From CAYNVS01 sp964400725 (GTDB lineage Bacteria; Myxococcota_A; SURF-8; CAYNVS01): a stretch of DNA of 64,000 nt. The notes beneath the pieces are model-generated. The model worked only from the letters and a program-made list of their open reading frames with translations, did not search any database and was not told where the DNA came from. Both the position numbers and the translations under genes were made by a program. How positions within the stretch are numbered: position 1 is the stretch's first letter; every line of letters begins with the position of its first letter. Below are positions 1 through 9,802 of the stretch, in pieces. The DNA lies in the NCBI GenBank assembly GCA_964400725.1, contig CAYNVS010000001.1:124001-188000 (forward strand), in the 5' to 3' direction.

Positions 1-1
1 C

Positions 2-2281
2 GTGAGTCCGCACGTAAAGGCGCCGGGGATTTACTCTTTTATGATAGAAAGCTCGTCCAATATGGGCGTGGCGTATTCCACAAAAGAAGATCCGACGAAA
101 GACAGTATGAATAACGCGGTCTGGCCGTATATGGAAGTTTTCTTCAAGCCGCCTCCCGGCACGGGCGACGACGCGAAGATAATTTCCCACACCATACCCA
201 CCGACATGGTGGCGGGCAGCTACACGCAGGTCAGCGTTACTGTCGAAAACAACGGCGTAACCGACTGGACGATGTTTGACTATCAGCTTACAAGCCCCAA
301 CGGCAGCGACCCGTTCGCGACCGCCGTTCAATACATACAAACTTCCGGCGGCGTTCCTCGCGGGACGCAATATACCTTCAGCTTTATTATGAAAGCGCCG
401 AAAGACCCGAACGTTTATACGACGATTTGGCAGATGAACCATAAAAACGTTAAGTTCTTCGGCGAGAAACTGACGCAGGAAGTCAACGTAATCGCCGCGA
501 CCGGCAGCGAGGATTTCGTCAAGGTTTATCCTTCCAACGCGACGCAATGGATGTTCAATAAGCATGTTTTCTTCCCGCGGTTCATCGACTCCGACGCTTT
601 GCTGTCTCTTGGGGAACAGGAAATCAAGGCTTACGTGGACGACGTCGCCGTAAAAGGGTTCAACGGAATTCGCGCTAAACTAATATGGATTAAACCCTCA
701 AGCGGTCCATACGCGGGCGCGTCGGACAGCGCTTGGCCATTTGCGGGAACGCCGAGCAATCCGCAGCTTGCGCAGCTTAACTTCGATTACTTCGATAAGC
801 TCGCCAACGTCCTGAATTACATGAAGGATAAGGGTATGGTCGCCGATTTGTCGCTGCTTTCGTGCGGCCTCGATTACAGCAAGGGGTACACGAACGAGCT
901 GCGCGCTTACGTCGATTACGCAATTGTTAAGTTCCGAAACCAGCCAAACCTTTATTACGAACTGGCCGACGAATACAACAACCCGTGTTTCGCGGGCGGC
1001 CTGACCGACAGTTTCATCACGCAAATGCTCTCGCGCATTCGCGCCAACGACCCCGATCACCTCGTTACCATTTCGGGAAAAATCAGCTACAGCGCGGCTT
1101 ATCCGTCTTCCAGCTGGAATCAGGCTTTAATGATAAACATGCCTTATACGACCGACTGGTATCTTCAGTTCGCGGACACTTTCTCGGCTTATTCAAGCGT
1201 CATCAAGCCGATAGTCGTCTTTAAAACGCCGGTCAGCGCGACGGAAAATGAAATTTCAACGCTTTATTCGGGCTCTTCAATCAGCGTATCGTCCGACGCT
1301 GCGGCCTTTACGCGCGGCCTTTGGATAGCGGCTCTGCTGGGCGGAAGCATGAACTTTACGGCGCACAAAGGGCTCATGGCTCAAGCGGGAGACATGCCGG
1401 GCGCGGACGCGTACTCGGTGCAGAAGCAGCTCTTCGACCTTTACGTCATTCCCGACGCGATGGTTACGCCCAAACCCGGCAGGCTCGCGGACGCGGGCGA
1501 CGGCAAAGCGTTTGAGGCTCTTATCGGAACGACGTACGCTCTTTATCTCATTCGCGGCGCCGCCTCTACGATGCTTTCGTTTAATTATCCCGCGGGGAGC
1601 TACCAGCTTTTGTGGTACGATCCTGTTCTAGGAGTGAAAGTATCGGAAGACCTGCGCAGTCTAAGCGCCGGAGCTAAAGTCGCCGTGCCGGACGGATTGG
1701 GCGATTTGGTTCTTTTCGTTCGCGGCGCAACTATTCCCGACGGCGACGAAGAAATGGACGCGCCGCAGGAACTCGAAGAAGAAATAAGCGACGAGCATAT
1801 AATCGAGGACGAAATTATAGACGGCGACGACGAGGCGGAAAGCGAGACCGCGGAAGATGAAATGACGGAAGAAGAAACGCAGGAAGACGACGTTTCGGAA
1901 ATGGAACAACCGGCGGACGAAGAGCCCGCGCAGGATGACGAACTTGAAACCGCGGAGGACGATCAGCCCGTCGAAGACGAAACGGTTATGGAAATCGAGG
2001 AAGCCAAAGAGTACGACATAGACGCGCAGAAATGCGGTCAGGTAAACGTTACGCGCTGCGCGTCCGCCCTCGACAAAATAGAGCGCTGTACGTCGAGCCT
2101 TTACTGGCAGGTTGCCGAAACGTGCGAGGCCGATCAGATTTGCGATATTGAAACCGTCAAGTGCGTCGCCAAGCCGAAGAAAAAATCGGGCGGCGGCGGG
2201 TGCGGGCAGGGCGGAGCCGAGGCGGCGATTCTGGCCGCGGGGCTTATCGCGGCGTTCGGAAGACGCAGACTTTTTAATTAA
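2..2281 (+). CDS. Secreted NBR1-Ig / glycosidase-like protein with MYXO-CTERM-like tail (5' partial)
   Basis: The reading frame is already open at the window edge, so the GTG at base 2 is probably internal and the N-terminus is missing. Visible residues 63-165 resemble an NBR1-type Ig-like domain (VENNGVTDWT, a WQM turn, FGE). Residues ~185-400 look like a TIM-barrel glycosidase fold of the clan GH-A kind, with YYELADEYNN near residue 320 offering candidate catalytic Glu residues; which family is not clear. Residues ~577-675 are an extremely Glu/Asp-rich linker, followed by a Cys-rich segment. The C-terminus reads GGGGCGQGG, a hydrophobic helix, then FGRRRLFN: the tripartite layout of MYXO-CTERM sorting signals. 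That suggests export and C-terminal processing or anchoring at the surface. The substrate is unknown. The TPR gene starts 15 bases downstream and is probably co-transcribed. Confidence 0.7.
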   Translation: MSPHVKAPGIYSFMIESSSNMGVAYSTKEDPTKDSMNNAVWPYMEVFFKPPPGTGDDAKIISHTIPTDMVAGSYTQVSVTVENNGVTDWTMFDYQLTSPNGSDPFATAVQYIQTSGGVPRGTQYTFSFIMKAPKDPNVYTTIWQMNHKNVKFFGEKLTQEVNVIAATGSEDFVKVYPSNATQWMFNKHVFFPRFIDSDALLSLGEQEIKAYVDDVAVKGFNGIRAKLIWIKPSSGPYAGASDSAWPFAGTPSNPQLAQLNFDYFDKLANVLNYMKDKGMVADLSLLSCGLDYSKGYTNELRAYVDYAIVKFRNQPNLYYELADEYNNPCFAGGLTDSFITQMLSRIRANDPDHLVTISGKISYSAAYPSSSWNQALMINMPYTTDWYLQFADTFSAYSSVIKPIVVFKTPVSATENEISTLYSGSSISVSSDAAAFTRGLWIAALLGGSMNFTAHKGLMAQAGDMPGADAYSVQKQLFDLYVIPDAMVTPKPGRLADAGDGKAFEALIGTTYALYLIRGAASTMLSFNYPAGSYQLLWYDPVLGVKVSEDLRSLSAGAKVAVPDGLGDLVLFVRGATIPDGDEEMDAPQELEEEISDEHIIEDEIIDGDDEAESETAEDEMTEEETQEDDVSEMEQPADEEPAQDDELETAEDDQPVEDETVMEIEEAKEYDIDAQKCGQVNVTRCASALDKIERCTSSLYWQVAETCEADQICDIETVKCVAKPKKKSGGGGCGQGGAEAAILAAGLIAAFGRRRLFN

Positions 2282-2296
2282 AAAGCGGGATATTTA

Positions 2297-4075
2297 ATGA
2301 AAATAAAGCATTTAGCGTTCATTCTTGCGGCGCCGGTTCTTATGGCCGCGCTTTGTTATTGCGCCGGCGTCGGCATGGTCGCGACTAAGAAGAACCCGAT
2401 AGACGAAATAGTAAAGAAGGTTGGGAACGAGGGAAAGGCCGCAAGCTATTCCTACTATCTTCAGGGGTTGGAGGCCAAGCATGACGGAGACTTCAAACTC
2501 GCCGTAGAAAAGCTGGCGACCGCGGCCGCGTACGATCCGGAATCCGAGGAGCCTCTCAGCGCGCTTGCGGCTGCGCAGCTATCAATGTGCAACCCGACCG
2601 AGAGCGCGAAAACTGCGGACAAAATTCTCGCGCTTAATCCGAACAGCGCGGAGGGACTGTCTCTCAAGGCCGAGGCGAAGGCTTATTCGCGGGATTACAA
2701 TTCGATGATGACGTATTACGAAAAGGCCGCGAAGGCGTCCAACGACGGCTCGCGCTGGCTTGCGCTGGCGGAGAACTCGTTCGTTTTCTTCGGAGATCAG
2801 CGGACGCTTGCGGCTTTGGCCAACTACCTTAAACGCAATCAGGAAGACGTTTCGGCGTGGCGCCTTTTCGCCCGCGTAGCGATTTTCTCCGGACGATACG
2901 AAGCCTTGCGTGAAGCGGTAAACGCGATAAAAATTCTTTCGATGGGGAACTACTTTTCGTTAATGCTGGCGCTGGCGCAGGAAGGACTTACTCCGCCGCC
3001 GCAAAAACTTCAACCGCAGTTTGAAGAAATTTTAAATATTAAGCGCAACCCGAACATTCAGGAACTGCTGGCTTACGGCGGATTGCTGCTGCGGTGGGGG
3101 CAGGCCGATAAAGCCTCGGACGTGCTCAATCACGTCGCCAACATAGAGCCCCGCGACAAGGGCGTTCAGCTTGTTATTCTTTCGCTTCTGCTAGACTACG
3201 CCGATTACGGCGCGGCTAAAAAATGGGCGGATGGAAGAAAAGAAAGCCCGTACGCCAACAACATGAAATACATGCTCGCCGGACGCGCCGTCAACGAAGG
3301 GAAAAACGAAGAGGCGTTGAGTCTGATAGACGAATGCCTTAAAAGCGACGATTTGACGGACGTCGTTTCTTATCAGAAATTAAAAGTCGAAATCCTTTTG
3401 GCGATGGATAAAAAGAAGGAAGCCAAAGATTTGATGGATAAAATCGTCGAACATTCCGACGCTTCGGACAAGAAGCTGCGCAGCATGTATTTCCTCTCCC
3501 GAACCGGCTCTTTCGCCGAACTCAAAGAAGAGGCTTCGGCCTTTATTAAAGCCTCGTCCGACAACCTGCCCGCGGTAATCGAAGCGCTGACGTATCTGGC
3601 GGAAGCCGACGAAACCAGCGAAACGACCGTTTCGATTCTGGAAGAGCTGCTGCAAAAAAATCCGGACGCGCCGGAATTATTGAATTTCCTTGGTTATGTG
3701 TTAGCCGAAAAAGGGAAAAAACTGGATTATGCGGAGTGCCTGACCCGGCGCGCTTACAAGCAAATAAACGACAACGCCGTGCGGGATTCGCTTGCGTGGA
3801 CGCTTTTCCAGCAGGGCGATTGCGCGGTGGCCGAGCGTCTTCTTCTGTTCACCGCCGATAAGACGCCGACGGAAGCGGAAATTTTATGGCATTTGGCTCA
3901 GGTTAAAATGAGTCAGAATAAAGACGCCGACGAGGCGTTTAAAGCGCTTGAAAAGGCCGACAAACGCTCGATGAGCAAAAACGCCAAGGAAACTTATAAA
4001 AAATACAAGGAAGACAAGGCGAAGTTTCTCGAAACTCTGCCGAAGTGCATAACTTTCGAGCCGCAAAAAATGTAG
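2297..4075 (+). CDS. TPR-repeat protein, probably exported or membrane-anchored
   Basis: The 592-residue protein begins with a hydrophobic signal-like segment (residues 4-20) followed by Cys20 and Cys22. Neither Cys has a textbook lipobox, so lipidation is uncertain. The rest is helical with many TPR-like units, for example around residues 50-130 (DGDFKLAVEKL, ALNPNSAEGLSLKAEA) and 450-560. Such scaffolds mediate protein-protein contacts. The start is an ATG 15 bases after the previous stop, and the end lies two bases before the start of the following lipoprotein, so translational coupling is likely. The length and the adjacent LolB-like lipoprotein match envelope TPR proteins of deltaproteobacteria. 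No specific function can be assigned. Confidence 0.8.
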   Translation: MKIKHLAFILAAPVLMAALCYCAGVGMVATKKNPIDEIVKKVGNEGKAASYSYYLQGLEAKHDGDFKLAVEKLATAAAYDPESEEPLSALAAAQLSMCNPTESAKTADKILALNPNSAEGLSLKAEAKAYSRDYNSMMTYYEKAAKASNDGSRWLALAENSFVFFGDQRTLAALANYLKRNQEDVSAWRLFARVAIFSGRYEALREAVNAIKILSMGNYFSLMLALAQEGLTPPPQKLQPQFEEILNIKRNPNIQELLAYGGLLLRWGQADKASDVLNHVANIEPRDKGVQLVILSLLLDYADYGAAKKWADGRKESPYANNMKYMLAGRAVNEGKNEEALSLIDECLKSDDLTDVVSYQKLKVEILLAMDKKKEAKDLMDKIVEHSDASDKKLRSMYFLSRTGSFAELKEEASAFIKASSDNLPAVIEALTYLAEADETSETTVSILEELLQKNPDAPELLNFLGYVLAEKGKKLDYAECLTRRAYKQINDNAVRDSLAWTLFQQGDCAVAERLLLFTADKTPTEAEILWHLAQVKMSQNKDADEAFKALEKADKRSMSKNAKETYKKYKEDKAKFLETLPKCITFEPQKM

Positions 4076-4077
4076 CC

Positions 4078-4938
4078 ATGAAGCCTTGCAAAGCGTTAAG
4101 AGCAGAGTCGGCGCGAAGCGCGGCGTTTTTTTTAATCGTTATTATATCGACGCTATTTTTGCCGGGGTGCGCGGCCATCGACAAGTTTTTAGGCGCCGGA
4201 AAAACCGCCGGCGCGGATTGGAAGCCGCTCGATAAACGCGAGGCTTTGCGGTTGGTTAAGGCCAGGCAGGATGCCGCGGACGACGTTTCGGCCAAGGCGC
4301 ACATCGATTTTAAAGGAAGCGGTTATTCGGCGGGCGGCGAAGCCTCGATATTGCTGGGCGGCGCGGGAGAGTTTTATTTTGAATTCAGCGGCCCGTTCGG
4401 GGCGGACGCAATTGTCGCTAGCGACGGCTCCATACTGCAGGCGTGGGACGTCCGAGGCAGGCTTATGGCGGTTTCAAGCGCGGAAACGCAGACTGCTATA
4501 CTGCTGGACATGCCGGTTTCGGCTAAGGAAATAACTTACATTCTGCGCGCGGCTCTTCCCGCCGGAATAGACTTTGAAAAACGAGTTTCGGCGTTTGAAT
4601 TCGCCGACGGCAGAAAACAAATTAACGCTGCGGAAGGCGACAAGGTTTACACAATCGAGTTCGACGCCTCCGATAAGCCGATTAAATACGGCGTCGCAAA
4701 AAAAGGAATTATCGCGGTCGCCGCGTTTTATTATAAAGAGGCGCAGTGTCCGCAGCTGCCTTATACCTCGGTAAAAATAGCCGCGGCAAACGCCGGCGAA
4801 ATTTTTATTTCTTTGCGGGATGGAAGCGCTAAGAATAAAATAACGGCGCCCAAAACTGCGTTCAAACTCAATCCGCCGCCGTTCGTAAAAAGAATTTACG
4901 GCGAAATACAGCTCCCGTTGCCTAAAAAATCAGATTGA
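4078..4938 (+). CDS. Outer-membrane lipoprotein, LolB/DUF4292-like
   Basis: I place the start at the ATG two bases after the TPR stop, giving 286 residues. An upstream in-frame ATG would overlap the TPR gene. The N-terminus has a basic region, a hydrophobic stretch and a good lipobox, LFLPGC (Cys31). The body has alternating hydrophobic beta-strand patterns (HIDFKGSGYSAGG, FYFEFSGPFGADAIVASDG), typical of the convex half-barrel seen in LolA/LolB and DUF4292 lipoproteins, which bind lipoproteins or lipid at the outer membrane. Assignment rests on pattern only and no unique motif proves it. It is the last gene of a three-gene plus-strand run and converges on the ExeA-like gene with a 40-base gap that shows no clear hairpin. 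Confidence 0.65.
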   Translation: MKPCKALRAESARSAAFFLIVIISTLFLPGCAAIDKFLGAGKTAGADWKPLDKREALRLVKARQDAADDVSAKAHIDFKGSGYSAGGEASILLGGAGEFYFEFSGPFGADAIVASDGSILQAWDVRGRLMAVSSAETQTAILLDMPVSAKEITYILRAALPAGIDFEKRVSAFEFADGRKQINAAEGDKVYTIEFDASDKPIKYGVAKKGIIAVAAFYYKEAQCPQLPYTSVKIAAANAGEIFISLRDGSAKNKITAPKTAFKLNPPPFVKRIYGEIQLPLPKKSD

Positions 4939-4978
4939 TTTTTCGATCCGCCGAAAAATGCGCCGAAAGACGCAATCG

Positions 4979-6433
4979 TTAAATATCGTTGTCGTTTTTT
5001 GGTTTTGGCGGCGGCGGAATAACGATTCCGGGAATTGAAATCGGTTTAGAGGAATTCTTTTCTTCCGGCTTAATAGGCGGCGTCGGGGACGCCATTATTG
5101 GGGCGAGCGGCGGCGGCGGAGCTATGTTTGCCGACGGAACCCGCGCTCCGAATTCCTGAGTGTCGCGGTCTTTTTGGCTTTTCTTTTCCGCCATCATTTG
5201 CTCGCGCACTTCGCGCTCGGTGTCTTCTATCATTTTTTTTGCGGCGTCGGAAAGTTTTGGGCTTATGAACGAAATGTAACTCTGAGTATCCTTTGAGGAA
5301 ATCGAGGGCGGACGGACTTTGATGCCGAGCTTTTTATCGACTTCGCTGATGAGATGTTTTTTCTTGGTATCTTCGTCTATCGCTTTATCGAAGGGCGGAA
5401 TAGGCGGAACCGTTGAGCCGGAGGAAAGCATGTAATTGGGGTTCGTTTTAATTCTATCGACGGAAGACGGAGCGTCTTTCGTGCCGATAATCGGAGTAGC
5501 CTGCGGCGGCCTAGCTTCATCTTTCACAATGGAAATAGGCGTTGAAACGGGCGTCGGCGGGGGCACGGTGGGCGCGGCAGAGCCTATTATCTGCGAAAGC
5601 TCGTTTTCGGATAATTTGGAGTAGGGAAGCCCCAAATCGGCGGCGATTTTATCAATCAACGCTCTGTCGAGAACGGGTTGTTTGCGCAAAAAGCCTTCGA
5701 GCATCGCGTTGTCGCAAAGAGTGTTGATAAGGCGCGGATTGCCGTTGGTGGAAGTGTAGATGCTTTTAACCGCTTCCTGGGTTAAAAACATTTTTTTTGC
5801 GCCGGCGGTTTTAATGCGGTGAATTATGTATTTCACCGTTCCTTCCTGATCCAGCGGCTTCAGCCTGATTTTGAGCGCGACTCTGTTGAGCAGCGGCTCG
5901 TCTAACATAAGATGCTTTGAAATTTCCGGCAGACCGAAAAAGACGAAGGTGATCAGCTTGCGCTCAGGCATTTCGAGGTTAAGCAGTCCGCGGAATTCTT
6001 CCATTATTTCGCGGGTTTTAAGCATCTGCGCTTCATCGACCAATACGACCGCTTTTTTGCCCGATTTATAAATTTCCATCAGGTGGCGCAGCAGCTGGGA
6101 AAGAAGCTGCAGTTTGTTTTCCATCGGGTTTTGCACGCCAAGTTGCAGCGCGATGCGCTTTAAAAGCCAGTTTGCGGTGATTTCGCTGTGAACGATGACC
6201 AGCATGGTGGCGACGTAATTTTTTTCCGGCAAATTCTCAAGAAGCCTTCTGGCCAGGGTCGTTTTGCCCGTGCCCATTTCTCCTTCAACCACCGCCAAGC
6301 CTCGCATTTGCTCCACAATGAACAAAAGTTTTGTCATCGCGTCGTTGTGCTGCTGCGAGTTATAATACAGCTTGGAAACGGGCGCGTTGGAGAACGGCTC
6401 TATGTTAAGACCGTAAAACGACAAATAGTCCAT
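4979..6433 (-). CDS. ExeA-like AAA ATPase with proline-rich tail
   Basis: The N-terminus MDYLSFYGLNIEPFSNAPV is typical of ExeA/GspA-type and transposon TniB-like AAA ATPases. Walker A is GEMGTGKTT (residues 51-59) and Walker B is VVLVDEAQ (about 129-136). A sensor/arginine-finger region follows to about residue 270, including TNGNPRLINTLCDNA. The remaining ~200 residues are low-complexity and rich in Pro, Ser and Lys. Classical ExeA has a transmembrane segment and a periplasmic peptidoglycan-binding domain; neither is visible here, so this version is probably cytoplasmic. It lies 48 bases downstream of the large TPR gene on the same strand, so the two are likely one operon. Its role could be motor-like assembly of an envelope or surface system; that is inference. 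Confidence 0.8.
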   Translation of the reverse strand: MDYLSFYGLNIEPFSNAPVSKLYYNSQQHNDAMTKLLFIVEQMRGLAVVEGEMGTGKTTLARRLLENLPEKNYVATMLVIVHSEITANWLLKRIALQLGVQNPMENKLQLLSQLLRHLMEIYKSGKKAVVLVDEAQMLKTREIMEEFRGLLNLEMPERKLITFVFFGLPEISKHLMLDEPLLNRVALKIRLKPLDQEGTVKYIIHRIKTAGAKKMFLTQEAVKSIYTSTNGNPRLINTLCDNAMLEGFLRKQPVLDRALIDKIAADLGLPYSKLSENELSQIIGSAAPTVPPPTPVSTPISIVKDEARPPQATPIIGTKDAPSSVDRIKTNPNYMLSSGSTVPPIPPFDKAIDEDTKKKHLISEVDKKLGIKVRPPSISSKDTQSYISFISPKLSDAAKKMIEDTEREVREQMMAEKKSQKDRDTQEFGARVPSANIAPPPPLAPIMASPTPPIKPEEKNSSKPISIPGIVIPPPPKPKNDNDI

Positions 6434-6481
6434 AGCAGTTTTCTCTTTTCAACGCTAAAAATGACGACGATTCGGTCGCTG

Positions 6482-9400
6482 TCAAACATAGCTGATTTTG
6501 TTGGAATTGGTCGGATCTCCGTCGTCGTTCTCGCCGCCGCCCGTAATGCGTTTGAGCATTTTGATTAAATTGTCTTCGGAGCTGGCGATTTTGACGCCTT
6601 CCTCGACCAAATCCTTCACCTTTTCTCTTACGTTTCTGAACTTGGGATCGTGCTGCATGGCGATGCGGTAATACAGCAGCGCCTTCGACAAATCGCTCGA
6701 CTCCTCGTATAGAAGGCCGAGCTCGTAATAAATGTTTTTAATCACGTCTTTTTCGAGGTTGGGTATTTGCAACGCTCTTGTCAACAGTTTTTCGGCCATA
6801 TCGGCGTTTCCTTTGCCGACGTAACACATCGCTATCATCAGTAGTCCGTCGAACTGGCGCTCTTGGCTGCCCAAACAAATTCTGAACTCTTCAATCGCCT
6901 CGTCGTATAGCGCCATTTCCCTGTATGCAACGCCGAGATTGTAATGAGTTTCGTAATCGTTCGGCTTTACCTGCTGACTGACGCCTTTTTTGAATTGTTC
7001 AAGCACGTCCTCGGCGCTGATTTGAGTCGGAGCTTTATCGCTTTGTCCGACTTTCTCGTAAAAGTCTTCTTCGTCCTCGATATCGCTCATAATTTCAGCG
7101 GCGAGGTCGAACGAATTATCCGCGATATTCTCTTCCATAATCGCGGCTGCTTTGCCCTGATGACTCATATGAGACGGCAGAGTTTCCATGCTCTTAAGCC
7201 GGTCGCGCACTTTTTGGCGCAATTCGTCGACGCGTTTGTCCGAGCGTTTTTTCTCCGCTTCGTCCAGCAGCTCCAAGCATTCGTCGAAAAGTCCGCTTTC
7301 AAAGAAGAACTGCGCTTCTTCCAAAAATTGAGCTATATCGTCCGACGACGCGGTTTTGCTTGATTCTTCCTCCATGCCCTCGAAAAGATTAAGAGCGTCG
7401 AGGTTTGAATTTTCAAAGGAATCGCCCGCCTGAAGAGGGGGCGGAGCAAACTTCGGCGCGGAATCGCCTTGCTTATTCGGTTGTTTCTTGGAATCTACGG
7501 CGCCGATTTCCTTTAAGAATTGGGCTTCTTCGTCGTCCAGCTCCTCCAGCGTTTTATAATTATCGCCGGCCGCTTTTACAACCGTGGTGTCTTCTTCAAG
7601 CGGCAGTTCGTCCAGCTCCAGCTCGGACGATTCGCTTTCGTCAACTACCTCGACGAAGTCGTCCGCGTTAGCGGTCTTCGCGAATTCCAAATCCTCTTCC
7701 ATCGCCGCGTCGTCGTAGCGGTAACGGTCGATTTTTTCTTCGTACAAATCGTATTCCGAATCTTCGGATTTGCTTTTCTTCTCTGAAACGTATCGAATTT
7801 CCTGCGATAAGGGAACCTCGTCGGCGATGCGCGAATCTTCGTACGGCTCCAATTCGCCGTCGTCCAAAAGCACTTCCTCCGATTGATAGTCGGAAGCCGG
7901 TATATCTTCTTCTATTTCTTCCGCGTATTCGGGTTCGGGCTCCGGCTCGTAATACCCTCGCCTGTCCCTCTGATGTTTGTCGATTTCTGCCTGACGCTTA
8001 AAGGTTTTGGCCTGTTGCCGCGGTTTTGACTGCGGTTGAACTACTTCGGATTCTTCCTCGCCGAATTCCGGCATCGGGGCGTCGAAACTGAATTCGATTT
8101 CTTCTTCGTACTGCCCTTGATTTCTAATCACAGCTATTTCCGGTTCGGGCTCGAAGTCCTTATCGATTTCTATGTCGGATTCATAATCTATTCCGCTTCC
8201 GTCAATCGCCCCCGCCACCGGCTCGATGGCGTAATCGTCCTCGTCGGTAACTTCAATGTCTATCGCTTCGCGGTTGGCCGCCTTAACCTTGGCGAACATT
8301 TCCTTGTTGTTTTCCAGCGCGTTTTTAATGATAATAGCGACTTCCTTTGGAGAAAGGAAGTTTAACTGGTCGGCGAGCTTGTTGAAAACCGGATCTTTCG
8401 GAAACAAATCGACCGCGTTGTCGATGAGCTGTCTCGTTTGGAATTTATTCGCCTCGTTTACGGCTATCTGAAGCTCGCGCAAAAACATTTCGCGGGTGCG
8501 CTCGTAGTCGTATTTTTTTATGTAAAGAAGGCGAAGCGAACTCAAAGCGTCTTTATTTTGCGGCGCTAGTTTTAGAACTTTTTCAAACGTAGCGATCGCT
8601 TCCTCGCTTTTTCCGGCTCGTTGCAGATTCTTTCCTTTAACCAAAAGCAGGTTCGGGTCGGAATCTTCTTCGTTAAGCTTTCTGGGCGCTGTCGCGAAAG
8701 CCTGCTTGAGGTGGTCGCGCTGCGCTCTGGCGTCCTGCTGCGGAGCGGGAGCTCCCGTTCGGTTGCGCCGCTGAGGCTGTTCTTCCTGACCCGGGGCAGT
8801 CCGCTGGCTTTGTCTGCGTCCCGCCGCGGGTTCGTCGGACTGGCTCATTACGACTCTTTCCTGACGAATCGTCGCTCCGCCGCGTCCGCCTTCGAGCTTA
8901 TGCAAAGCCGTAAGAGCGGTCGGGTTTGCCGGATCGACCGAAAGCGCCTTTTTATACGCTTCCTTAACGTCTTCTATTCCGCCCTGCCTGCCCATAAGCT
9001 CGGCGATTTGCAAATAGACCAGCGCCGCCTTATCGCTTTGCCCCATGATTTTAAACAGCTTGGCCAGCAGGTCGAGCGTCGCGGCGTCGTTTGGATCGAG
9101 TTTGATGCAGTCTTGAATTTTTAGCAGAGCTCTTCTGTTTTCGCCGCGTTTTAAGTATATAAGAGCCAATTCGCGCTGACGCGCCTTGTCTTCGGGCGTA
9201 TGGTGAAGCAGGCGCTCCATTACGCGTATGTATTCGTCTTCTTTGTCTTTGGTCTTCATTTCGTCCAGCAAGGCGCGGTACTCGGCTATGCCTTCGTCGC
9301 GCATGTTGGAGCGCATGTAACCTTCGGCAAGTTTCAGCCTTAGCGGAATATTGTCCGGCTCGATTTTTGTCATTCGCTTTATGACGGCGAGCGCGTCGGT

Positions 9401-9802
9401 TACGTATTCTTCTTTTTCGTATATCTCAAGAAGTTTTTGGTAGGCTCTGTACGCTTCGGAAACAAGCCCCATCTGCTCGTTGAGTTCGGCGATTTTGGTG
9501 ATTATCGCCGGATCGTCCCCTTTGCCCAAGTCGTTTTGTATCGTTTCAATCTGCCGGTAAACGGCCACGGCCTTGCTGAAGAAACCGCCTTGGGCGAAAA
9601 TATCGGCGACCTTTTTAAAGGAATCGACGGCCTCTACGTTCTTGCCCATTTTACGGTAGAGGTCTCCTAGCCGCTGAAGCACCTTGGCGTCTTTCGGATC
9701 GAGTTCAAGCAGTTTGGTATATTCCTTTATCGCTTTGTCGTACTGCCCCTTTTGAACAAAATTCAGCGCCGTCGCCAGCACTTTGTTTTTATCTACCGGC
9801 AT
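6482..9802 (-). CDS. Large TPR protein with acidic central region
   Basis: This is a 1106-residue protein without signal peptide. Residues 1-300 hold about seven consecutive TPRs (NFVQKGQYDKAIKEYTKLL, LQRLGDLYRKMGK and similar). Residues ~305-365 are a Gln/Arg/Pro-rich linker. Further TPRs occupy ~370-440. Residues ~500-790 are strongly acidic and low in complexity. TPRs resume at ~790-840 and ~915-1065, with YNLGVAYREMALYDEAIEEF as a clear example. The protein resembles giant cytosolic TPR scaffolds common in Myxococcota. The ExeA-like ATPase follows 48 bases downstream, so the two probably work together. Upstream is a possible TATAAT element. No enzymatic motif is present and the specific role is unknown. 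Confidence 0.82.
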   Translation of the reverse strand: MPVDKNKVLATALNFVQKGQYDKAIKEYTKLLELDPKDAKVLQRLGDLYRKMGKNVEAVDSFKKVADIFAQGGFFSKAVAVYRQIETIQNDLGKGDDPAIITKIAELNEQMGLVSEAYRAYQKLLEIYEKEEYVTDALAVIKRMTKIEPDNIPLRLKLAEGYMRSNMRDEGIAEYRALLDEMKTKDKEDEYIRVMERLLHHTPEDKARQRELALIYLKRGENRRALLKIQDCIKLDPNDAATLDLLAKLFKIMGQSDKAALVYLQIAELMGRQGGIEDVKEAYKKALSVDPANPTALTALHKLEGGRGGATIRQERVVMSQSDEPAAGRRQSQRTAPGQEEQPQRRNRTGAPAPQQDARAQRDHLKQAFATAPRKLNEEDSDPNLLLVKGKNLQRAGKSEEAIATFEKVLKLAPQNKDALSSLRLLYIKKYDYERTREMFLRELQIAVNEANKFQTRQLIDNAVDLFPKDPVFNKLADQLNFLSPKEVAIIIKNALENNKEMFAKVKAANREAIDIEVTDEDDYAIEPVAGAIDGSGIDYESDIEIDKDFEPEPEIAVIRNQGQYEEEIEFSFDAPMPEFGEEESEVVQPQSKPRQQAKTFKRQAEIDKHQRDRRGYYEPEPEPEYAEEIEEDIPASDYQSEEVLLDDGELEPYEDSRIADEVPLSQEIRYVSEKKSKSEDSEYDLYEEKIDRYRYDDAAMEEDLEFAKTANADDFVEVVDESESSELELDELPLEEDTTVVKAAGDNYKTLEELDDEEAQFLKEIGAVDSKKQPNKQGDSAPKFAPPPLQAGDSFENSNLDALNLFEGMEEESSKTASSDDIAQFLEEAQFFFESGLFDECLELLDEAEKKRSDKRVDELRQKVRDRLKSMETLPSHMSHQGKAAAIMEENIADNSFDLAAEIMSDIEDEEDFYEKVGQSDKAPTQISAEDVLEQFKKGVSQQVKPNDYETHYNLGVAYREMALYDEAIEEFRICLGSQERQFDGLLMIAMCYVGKGNADMAEKLLTRALQIPNLEKDVIKNIYYELGLLYEESSDLSKALLYYRIAMQHDPKFRNVREKVKDLVEEGVKIASSEDNLIKMLKRITGGGENDDGDPTNSNKISYV

